This document shows positions 57,723 to 64,000 of a stretch of 64,000 bases of DNA, piece by piece (the first letter of the stretch is position 1; every line of letters begins with the position of its first letter). The DNA is from Actinacidiphila acidipaludis (GTDB lineage Bacteria > Actinomycetota > Actinomycetes > Streptomycetales > Streptomycetaceae), in NCBI RefSeq assembly GCF_019890725.1, contig NZ_JAINZZ010000005.1, positions 62,001 to 126,000 of the forward strand, read 5' to 3'. Position numbers and translations under genes: made by a program. The notes below the pieces were generated by a model that was given only the letters and a program-made list of their open reading frames with translations, was not told the origin of the DNA and made no database searches.

Positions 57723-59393
57723 ATGGGACCGCGGAGCGTCGGGCCGTTCCAGCTGGAGCGCAAGCTCGGCCAGGGCGGCATGGGGGAGGTCTGGCTGGGG
57801 CGGTCCCGTGCCGGGCGCGCGGTCGCCGTGAAACTCGTGCACCGGCACCTCGCCGACGACCCGGCGTTCCGGGAGCGGTTCGCGCGGGAGATCGAGGCGG
57901 CCCGGCGCGTCGGCGGCCTCTACACCGCGCCGCTGGTGGACTCCGACCCGGCCGCCGCGCAGCCGTGGATGGCCACCGCCTACGTCGCCGGTCCGACGCT
58001 GCGCGAGCGGGTCGAGGGGGGCGGGCCGCTGGAAGGCGATGAACTGACCACGCTGCTCGCACAGTTGGCCGAAGGTCTGGCCAGTGTGCACCGCGGCAGG
58101 ATCGTGCACCGCGACCTCAAACCGAGCAACATCATCCTCGCCGACGACGGTGTACGACTGATCGACTTCGGTGTCGCGCGGGCCCTCGACGGCACCCAGC
58201 ACTCCCAGACCGCCGTCGCCGGAACCCGCGGGTACATGTCGCCGGAGCAACTGCGCGGCGAGCGGATCGGCACGGCCGCCGACGTCTTCTCCCTCGGCTG
58301 CGTGGCGTGCTACGCGGCCACCGGGCGCACCCCGTTCGGCGGCGGCTCGCTGGAGGAGATCGTGCTCCGCACCCTGACCGAGGAGCCAGATCTCACCGGG
58401 CTGCCCCAGCCCCTGGCCCCTCTGACCGCGGCGATGCTGACGAAGGACCCCGCCCGGCGCATCCCGCTGCGCCAGGTCATGGACGCCCTCGACGGCCAGG
58501 ACGCACCGCCCGAGCCGGACGGCGGCTCGACGGCCACGCAGCCCCACGAGGGGACGTGGTCGGACACTCGGTCGCCGACAGGGCCCGGCTCGCGCCGCTC
58601 CGCCCGGCGCCGGGCGCTCGCCCTGATCGGCGTGCTGCTGCTCCTCGGGGTCGCGGCACTCTCCTTCGACGTCTTCGGGCCAGGGAACGCGAAAGGCACG
58701 CACGCCTCCGGCTCCGACGGGCACGGCCCGTCGGGACGCCCGTCCGGCAACGGCGGCACCCCTGGGGGCAGTCCGCACACCACCGCGCCCGACACGTCCC
58801 CGGCTCCGGTCCCGACGAAGACCGGCGACCCGCCGTCCGCGCTGCCGCTCAGTGTGCCCGGCCTGCTCTCGTCCGCGTTCAAGGACGCCGGCGGGGCCGA
58901 GTTCCTCCAGTCGTACAGCGCCACGCACGACTGCTCGCAGGCATCCGCAACGGCCCTGATCGGCCGGCAGTTCGCCGCGAACGGCTGCACCACCATGATG
59001 ACCGGCGACTACCTGGAGCAGACCCGCACCACCGGCGGCGACTCCCCGATCCTGGTCAGCGTCGAGGTCATCCCCTTTCCGACCACCGCCGACGCCAACC
59101 GGGCGTACGGCCTGCTCTACGGGTCGGACTACCCCACCACGCTGTGGTGCCCACCGCAGGGCGTGGGGCACCGGCCTTGCGCTGAACGGGGCGCGATCAA
59201 CTGGAAGAAGGAGGCCGCGGGGGTGGTACGTCACCACGACAACTACCTGGTGATGGCCGTCGCGCTGCGCACCGACCACTCGTCCGCCCCGGCCGTGTGG
59301 AGCGCGATCGTGCACGCCACGTGGGCGGGTGCCTACGCCGTCGGGCCGACCGGGGCCAGGGGCGGATCCGGCGAACTCGTGTCGTGGTCCTGA
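57723..59393 (+). CDS. Transmembrane Ser/Thr protein kinase (Hanks type)
   Basis: A 556-aa kinase. The kinase domain (about 5-260) has the G-loop LGQGGMGEVWLG, Lys in VAVKLVH, HRDLKPSNIIL, DFGVARAL and GTRGYMSPEQLRG. A linker leads to one helix (about 298-320, ALALIGVLLLLGVAALSF), then an extracellular part: a Gly/Ser/Pro linker and a domain of about 170 residues with SYSATHDCSQASATALIGRQFAANGCTTMM in parts and CPPQGVGHRPC, so likely disulfide-bonded. ATG at 57723 is chosen; GTG at 57705 is also possible. Probably senses an external signal. Confidence 0.92.
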   Translation: MGPRSVGPFQLERKLGQGGMGEVWLGRSRAGRAVAVKLVHRHLADDPAFRERFAREIEAARRVGGLYTAPLVDSDPAAAQPWMATAYVAGPTLRERVEGGGPLEGDELTTLLAQLAEGLASVHRGRIVHRDLKPSNIILADDGVRLIDFGVARALDGTQHSQTAVAGTRGYMSPEQLRGERIGTAADVFSLGCVACYAATGRTPFGGGSLEEIVLRTLTEEPDLTGLPQPLAPLTAAMLTKDPARRIPLRQVMDALDGQDAPPEPDGGSTATQPHEGTWSDTRSPTGPGSRRSARRRALALIGVLLLLGVAALSFDVFGPGNAKGTHASGSDGHGPSGRPSGNGGTPGGSPHTTAPDTSPAPVPTKTGDPPSALPLSVPGLLSSAFKDAGGAEFLQSYSATHDCSQASATALIGRQFAANGCTTMMTGDYLEQTRTTGGDSPILVSVEVIPFPTTADANRAYGLLYGSDYPTTLWCPPQGVGHRPCAERGAINWKKEAAGVVRHHDNYLVMAVALRTDHSSAPAVWSAIVHATWAGAYAVGPTGARGGSGELVSWS

Positions 59394-59617
59394 CGGCCGA
59401 GCGGCCGTTGAGTCCGAGTCTTCCGGCCGGCGCCGCATCGGCCACGCACGGCAGGGCGGCAACTGCCGTACCCGCGGACGATGCGCGGATTCCGGTTACT
59501 CCTGGTACCGTCCGCCTGCGGCGTGATCCACACCGGATCCGTCGCCAGGGGGGCTGGCCGCGTGAGTCGAGGACGACTCCTCACGCCGGTCACGCCGTAT
59601 GCGGGGAGGTAGACATC

Positions 59618-62600
59618 ATGAAGAGAGCAGTGCAGGCGCGTGCCTGCGCCGCAGGGGTCACGACCATGTGCGCGCTGACGCTCGGTCTGGGGGCCGTGGC
59701 GTCGCAGGCGGGCACGGCGTTCGCCGCGGCCGCGCAGGACGTGCGGATAGCGGCGCCCGACGCCGTCGTGCCGCGCGACGTCTCGATCGTCGCCGCGGGG
59801 CAGGACGGGGTGCTGGAGCAGGAGGACGGCACCGCCGGGTACTCCTGGATATCCACCGCGAACCGGCAGGTCAAACCGGTGGCCGCGCTCGACGGGGTAC
59901 CGCGGGACGCGTTCTCCACGCAAGGCGCGGACTTCGACGAGGTCGCGTACACCACCGCACCCGACGGCCCCACGCAGGTCGTCTGGGTGAACGTGAACGA
60001 CGGGACCGAGGATCGCCTCACGCTGGAGGACGGGTACCTGCACCCGCACGTCCAGCGCCACGTCGTGCTCGTCTCGCAGAAGCTCGACGACGGCACGTAC
60101 CAGTACCGGATCCTGGGACCGTCCAGCGACGGCTCCCCCTCCGACGTGGCCGTGCCACTGCCCGAGGGTGCGACCGGCGACGCGGACCCCGTGATCCTGG
60201 CGAGCAGCGGGGTCCACGTCGTCGTCGGCTACCAGCAGAACGGCCACCGGGCCTTCGGCCTCCTGAACCTGGTCCGCAACAGCGTGGTGGCGCTGCCCGC
60301 CGAGGCCGACTCCCGTGCCTTCTCGATGACCGGAGGCTGGATCACCTGGTTCTCGCGGGAAGGCACGGCCGGGATCCGGTACATCGCCCCCGGCAGCGTC
60401 GGGGAGACCACCGCCGCGGGCATCCAGGAGATCACTCCGGCCTCCGCCACCAGCGAGGTCCACACCTTCCAGGTCGGCGACAACATCCTCTGGTACGAGG
60501 GTGATCACGGGCCGCTGCACCTGATCCCGATCCTGGGCCAGGAGACCGCGCGCGTGGTGCTGCCGGACGTGACGCAGGCGGTACAGGAGCCGAACGGCGC
60601 ACTGGACGTGGTCAGCCAGGCCCCGGACGGCAGCCGGACCGTCCACAACCTGAGCGTCGACGGCTCCGGACTGGTCTTCGACCTGGCGCTGCGCGACGTG
60701 CCGCCGGCGACGTACTACGGTTCCGTGCGGGCGGTGAGCCTGGACCGCGGCACGGTCAGGTTCGCCAACTCCCTGCGCGGAACGCTGAGTCTGGTCGGGA
60801 AGGACGTCGGGACGGGGCTCCAGCCTGTGGCCGGCGGGGACCTGCCGGCCGAGGACGTCTCCGGTCCTGGCCGCTTCGCCGACGGCGGCGACGAGGGCCT
60901 GGCCCGTCTGGTCACCGACCAGGCCACCGGCCACGACGCGCTCGTCACGGCCGCTGACACCAGCCCGGTCGTGCTGCCCGAGTCCGGTGGAAGCATCCTC
61001 GGTGTCTCACCGCAGTACGTGCTGTACCAGGCGGGCGACGGCGGGCGTCAGTACGTGGTGGACATCGTCCAGAACAAGGTGGTGCTGCAGCAGGCCCCGC
61101 ACGCGTCGGCGCTGAACAACGCCCTGCTGTGGACGGCGGGGACCGCGCCCGGCCGGGTGACGGTCACCGACCTGCGGAACGGGACGTGGCGAACCGTCGA
61201 CCTCGGCGGCGACTGCGTCCCGGACGAACTGCAGGCCGGCGGCACGATGGTGTACTGGAACTGCGGCGACCGCGCGGGCGTGAACGACTTGGCCGACGGC
61301 CAGGCCTACGCGGCCCCGACGGCCGGAGTGCTGCTCGGTGACCACTTCATCGCCACCAACCCGCCGAACAGCACCGAGGTGGACGTCACCGAGCTGTACG
61401 ACGGTACCGAGACCCCGGTCGCGCCCTTCCGGAACCTGAAGGCCACGACCGCCGCCGACTCCCGCGGCGTCACCTGGACCGTCGACCCGCGTACCGGCGA
61501 GGTCGCCTTCGTCGACACCAGCGACGTGGTCCACGTCGCCCAGGCCCTGCCCGACCACGCGCATCTGTCTCCGCTGACCGTGGCTGACCGGTCCGCGGCC
61601 ATGTCGTTCGACACCAAGGCGGGCACCGCGCATTGGGCAGCGCGGTGGTGGCTGTCGAAGCCCGCCGCCGACTGGCGGGTCGATCTCGCCGACGTCAACG
61701 GCGTCGTCGTCCGCAGCTGGACCGGCACGGCGGCCCGCAGCTCGGTGAACGTGTCCTGGGACGGCAGGTCCACAGCGGGCAAGCTCGTCCCGAACGGTGC
61801 GTACACCTGGAAGGTGACGGCCGCTCCCGCCGACAAGGCCGGACCGTCCTCGGTGACCTCGGGCACCGTCTCGGTGACCGGCGCCGCCCCGGCGCCCGCG
61901 GGCCTGTTCGGCCGGGACACCACCGGCACACTGTGGCAGTACGCGAGCACCGGCAACGCTTCGGCGCCCTACAGCGCGCGCCGGATCGTGGGCGGCGGCT
62001 GGCAGGCCTACAACGCCCTGGCCACACCCGACGGGATGCGTGCGGACGGCAGCGGCGAGCTGGTCGCGAGGGACTCCGCCGGCGTGCTCTGGTACTACCA
62101 GGGCACCGGTACGAACACCCCGCCGCTGAAGGCCCGGGTCAAAATCGGCAGCGGCTGGAGCATCTACGATCGGCTCGTCGGAGTGCGCGACGTGACCGGC
62201 GACGGCCGGGCAGATCTCGTGACACGGGACGCCTCCGGCGTGCTCTGGCTCTACCGCGGCACCGGCAACACCACCACCCCGTTCGCCACCCGCACCAAGA
62301 TCGGCGCAGGCTGGAACACCTACAGCCTGCTGACCGGAACCGGTGACGTGACCGGCGACGGCCGCCCGGACCTTGTGGCCCGGGACACCTCCGGCGTGCT
62401 CTGGCTCTACCGCGGCACCGGCAACACCACCACCCCGTTCGCCACCCGCACCAAGATCGGCGCAGGCTGGAACACCTACAGCCTGCTGACCGGAACCGGT
62501 GACGTGACCGGCGACGGCCGCCCGGACCTCGTGGCCCGGGACACCTCCGGCGTGCTCTGGCTCTACCGCGGCACCGGCAACGCCACCACCCCGTTCGCCA

Positions 62601-62650
62601 CCCGCACCAAGATCGGCGCAGGCTGGAACACCTACAACACCCTGATGTGA
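59618..62650 (+). CDS. Secreted FlgD-like/VCBS repeat-domain protein
   Basis: A 1010-aa secreted protein: signal peptide 1-37, then beta-propeller-like repeats to about residue 680. A FlgD/Ig-like module follows (VNVSWDGRSTAGKLVPNGAYTWKVTA), then a C-terminal FG-GAP/VCBS region (about 765-1010) with D-x-T-G-D-G-x-x-D-L repeats, a calcium-binding type. The last three 52-residue repeats (GDVTGDGRPDLVARDTSG) are nearly identical at DNA level. ATG at 59618 has GGGGAGG upstream. Probably a surface or extracellular adhesive protein; the ligand is unknown. Confidence 0.85.
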   Translation: MKRAVQARACAAGVTTMCALTLGLGAVASQAGTAFAAAAQDVRIAAPDAVVPRDVSIVAAGQDGVLEQEDGTAGYSWISTANRQVKPVAALDGVPRDAFSTQGADFDEVAYTTAPDGPTQVVWVNVNDGTEDRLTLEDGYLHPHVQRHVVLVSQKLDDGTYQYRILGPSSDGSPSDVAVPLPEGATGDADPVILASSGVHVVVGYQQNGHRAFGLLNLVRNSVVALPAEADSRAFSMTGGWITWFSREGTAGIRYIAPGSVGETTAAGIQEITPASATSEVHTFQVGDNILWYEGDHGPLHLIPILGQETARVVLPDVTQAVQEPNGALDVVSQAPDGSRTVHNLSVDGSGLVFDLALRDVPPATYYGSVRAVSLDRGTVRFANSLRGTLSLVGKDVGTGLQPVAGGDLPAEDVSGPGRFADGGDEGLARLVTDQATGHDALVTAADTSPVVLPESGGSILGVSPQYVLYQAGDGGRQYVVDIVQNKVVLQQAPHASALNNALLWTAGTAPGRVTVTDLRNGTWRTVDLGGDCVPDELQAGGTMVYWNCGDRAGVNDLADGQAYAAPTAGVLLGDHFIATNPPNSTEVDVTELYDGTETPVAPFRNLKATTAADSRGVTWTVDPRTGEVAFVDTSDVVHVAQALPDHAHLSPLTVADRSAAMSFDTKAGTAHWAARWWLSKPAADWRVDLADVNGVVVRSWTGTAARSSVNVSWDGRSTAGKLVPNGAYTWKVTAAPADKAGPSSVTSGTVSVTGAAPAPAGLFGRDTTGTLWQYASTGNASAPYSARRIVGGGWQAYNALATPDGMRADGSGELVARDSAGVLWYYQGTGTNTPPLKARVKIGSGWSIYDRLVGVRDVTGDGRADLVTRDASGVLWLYRGTGNTTTPFATRTKIGAGWNTYSLLTGTGDVTGDGRPDLVARDTSGVLWLYRGTGNTTTPFATRTKIGAGWNTYSLLTGTGDVTGDGRPDLVARDTSGVLWLYRGTGNATTPFATRTKIGAGWNTYNTLM
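62186..62650 (+). repeat. 156-bp near-identical tandem repeats at the gene's 3' end
   Basis: Units start at about 62186, 62342 and 62498 with exact 156-bp period (52 codons). The last two copies differ at only a few bases, a sign of recent amplification or gene conversion. Confidence 0.9.
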
Positions 62651-62661
62651 TCTGGTGAACC

Positions 62662-62693
62662 CGGTGCCCCGGCCTTCGCGGGCCGGGGCACCG
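62662..62693 (+). terminator. Terminator hairpin
   Basis: Perfect 13-bp arms (62662-62674 and 62681-62693) with a 6-nt loop TTCGCG, starting 12 nt after the stop of the repeat-domain gene. Confidence 0.85.
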
Positions 62694-62841
62694 CTGCGTC
62701 AGGACCGCAAAGGGGCACGGAGTGGTGACGGCACGTCCAGCATGGCCGCCTGACAGCCGTATACGCGAACAGGCTGGAACAATTGCGCCTGGGTGGCGGG
62801 GACATGAGCGCGGACGCATGACGTCCCGCGACGCCCCGGCG

Positions 62842-63150
62842 TCACATCGGGGGCAGTTCCACGCGGCGCCCCCAGATCTGCCAGTTGCCGTCGCAGCGGC
62901 GCTGCCAGCCGTCAGGTACAGGCCCGTGGTCCATGAACCCCTCGACTCGTCGCTCGGCCCATGCGGCGAAATCCGCGCGGAACTCCTCGGAGATTCCGGG
63001 CCGGACGGCGATGCGGACGCGGATCCCCTCGTTGCGCACCACTCCGGCCACCGCACATCCGCCGAGGTCTGGATCGTCCTCTCGGCCGAAGTCGACTTCT
63101 TCGAGCGGCCAACCCATCTCTTCCAGTCGGCGCTCCGCATCGGATGCCAC
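62842..63150 (-). CDS. Small hypothetical protein
   Basis: A 102-aa protein from GTG at 63150 with a natural, non-repetitive composition: ASDAERRLEEMGWPLEEVDFG, GGCAVAGVVRNEGIRVRIAVRPG, FRADFAAWAERRVEGFMDHGP. It is longer in the open frame but upstream residues overlap the STAS gene. The start has no good ribosome site. The family is not recognised. Confidence 0.5.
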   Translation of the reverse strand: MASDAERRLEEMGWPLEEVDFGREDDPDLGGCAVAGVVRNEGIRVRIAVRPGISEEFRADFAAWAERRVEGFMDHGPVPDGWQRRCDGNWQIWGRRVELPPM

Positions 63151-63264
63151 ATCACCACGGTAGGACGAAGCCCCAGGCTCAGCGACCGGGCCCGAACTCC
63201 GGAGAACGGAGGCGAGGTCCGAGCCTCCCTTGGACGGCTGCCCGCCGTGTGCCAGGATCACAGC

Positions 63265-63639
63265 ATGGCTGAGGAACCCGTTACCGGTGCTGAGGGCGCC
63301 TTGCACGTTCCCCTGTCTGTGGACGTCAGCATCGTGGACGACATCACCGTCGTCTCCCCGGCCGGAGAGATCGACTACTCCAGCGGCTCCCGGCTGCGTG
63401 AGGCCCTGACCGTGGCCGAGGACCGACCGCCCCGGGTCGTGCTCGACCTGAGCCACGTCGCGTTCATGGACTCGAACGGCATCACCATCCTGCTGCTCAC
63501 ACACAAAGCCCTCGGCGAGGCCGGCGGCTGGCTCCGCATCGCCGGATGCACCTCCCCCGTCGCGCGTGTCGTGCAACTCGTCGGCCTGGACACCGTGATT
63601 CCCTGCTTCCCCTGTCGTCAGGACGCCCTCGGCGCCTGA
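63265..63639 (+). CDS. STAS-domain anti-sigma factor antagonist
   Basis: A 124-aa STAS protein: VSIVDDITVVSPAGEIDYSS, VVLDLSHVAFMDSNGITILLLTHKALGEAGG. The phosphorylatable Ser is Ser70 (D69-S70 in FMDSNG); the second Ser of the usual DSSG is Asn. Such proteins release sigma factors by binding anti-sigma kinases. The start is ATG at 63265; the ORF extends upstream without a ribosome site. Cys residues in the C-terminus (GCTSP, CFPCRQ) are an unusual pair. The partner kinase is not in the window. Confidence 0.88.
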   Translation: MAEEPVTGAEGALHVPLSVDVSIVDDITVVSPAGEIDYSSGSRLREALTVAEDRPPRVVLDLSHVAFMDSNGITILLLTHKALGEAGGWLRIAGCTSPVARVVQLVGLDTVIPCFPCRQDALGA

Positions 63640-63822
63640 CGTCGACAGGGCCGATCCGAACAGGAATGTCAGGTAGATGGCGTTTCTACCCCATCTGACC
63701 GGGTATGGCTCGCGTTAGCGCGCGACCTGAGTGCTCGCCTGCGTGGCCCTGCCCGCGGCCTACCGGATCACCGAAGCGCGTCGCACACGGTGATCGTCGA
63801 CAACCGTATGTGAGCTGCAAGC

Positions 63823-64000
63823 ATGAACAGCACGCCGCAGCAACCCCAGGTCCTGCCGCCGCCGACGAGTGTGTCCGCACCCGGCAGCGGGGACTTGCGC
63901 GCGCTGTTCGGCGAATCCTCCGCGGTCATCGCCTCCATGACCGGTCCGACGCATCTGCTGGAGGCGGCGAACCCGGCGTTCTTCCGCGCCATCGGGCGCC
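63823..64000 (+). CDS. Start of probable PAS-domain signalling protein (cut by window edge)
   Basis: 59 codons from ATG 63823 remain open to the edge. The Pro-rich N-terminus is followed by FGESSAVIASMTGPTHLLEAANPAFFRAIG, the start of a PAS domain. In Streptomyces such openings belong to large PAS/GAF/SpoIIE phosphatase or histidine kinase proteins, which often work with STAS proteins like the upstream neighbour. This assignment is by pattern only. Confidence 0.6.
   Translation, partial: MNSTPQQPQVLPPPTSVSAPGSGDLRALFGESSAVIASMTGPTHLLEAANPAFFRAIGR

Noticed and set aside
1..64000. CRISPR arrays, tRNA/rRNA genes, insertion sequences, prophage
   Set aside because: No regularly spaced repeats with spacers, no cloverleaf-like sequence with a CCA-adjacent TTC arm, no transposase or integrase motif was seen.

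Overview
The window is chromosomal DNA from a high-GC actinomycete, almost certainly Streptomyces or a close relative. The evidence is strong GC bias at third codon positions, many GTG starts, 4-nt stop/start overlaps, rare TTA (bldA-type) leucine codons, an AfsA/ScbR-type gamma-butyrolactone pair, and many secreted hydrolases and lectins. I saw no tRNA, rRNA, CRISPR array, transposase or phage gene. Coordinates rest on reading frames, start-codon context and recognisable motifs only.

Left part (1-24,000). An Asp23/Gls24 envelope-stress island (1065-4192) is built around an ECF sigma factor; one member joins an anti-sigma-type zinc motif to an Asp23-like domain. Next come a DUF6069-like membrane protein, a peptide deformylase cotranscribed with an MFS exporter, a 1397-residue secreted subtilase-fold protein with a sedolisin-like E-x3-D motif, a GH16 glucanase with two ricin-type domains, a membrane protein, and a full-length SecY lying outside the ribosomal spc operon. 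After that are a three-gene TRAFAC-GTPase/membrane-protein operon (16368-18841), a G1 glutamic peptidase, a lipoprotein sulfatase, a GNAT, an XRE regulator with its small partner, and small proteins.

Middle (24,000-51,460). A GH15 trehalase/glucoamylase, a secreted ricin-fold protein and a RibD/DHFR-like protein precede a specialised-metabolite cluster (27832-51419). The cluster has an AfsA-like butyrolactone synthase gene divergent from a TetR-type receptor gene. An eight-gene minus-strand run encodes a short-chain dehydrogenase (SDR), PPOX-fold protein, carboxymuconolactone decarboxylase (CMD)-family protein, acyltransferase, MFS exporter, enoyl reductase, thioesterase and HAD phosphatase. 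An eight-gene plus-strand operon encodes an ABM-fold protein, SDR, AvrD homologue, NadR-like P-loop protein, FabH, ACP, FAD monooxygenase and SnoaL-like protein. A LysR regulator, a second enoyl reductase, a soluble-kinase two-component system and an acyl-CoA carboxylase beta/epsilon pair complete it. No PKS or NRPS is present. A perfect 18-bp palindrome between afsA-like and receptor genes recurs at 16/18 identity upstream of the carboxylase genes, suggesting one receptor controls both ends. My reading is a beta-ketoacyl-derived, butyrolactone- or syringolide-like small-molecule pathway under gamma-butyrolactone and probable bldA control. This is the best candidate here for an undescribed system.

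Right part (51,460-64,000). Several small secreted or lipoprotein genes (ricin-type lectin, unknown lipoprotein, small secreted protein) lie with Nudix, DUF4234, aldo/keto reductase and MmyB-like regulator genes. Two of the secreted-protein genes have the same 3 x 11-bp direct repeat about 145-150 nt upstream. The window ends with a Ser/Thr kinase with an extracellular domain, a 1010-residue secreted protein with near-identical 156-bp C-terminal repeats, a STAS protein, and the start of a probable PAS-type signalling gene.
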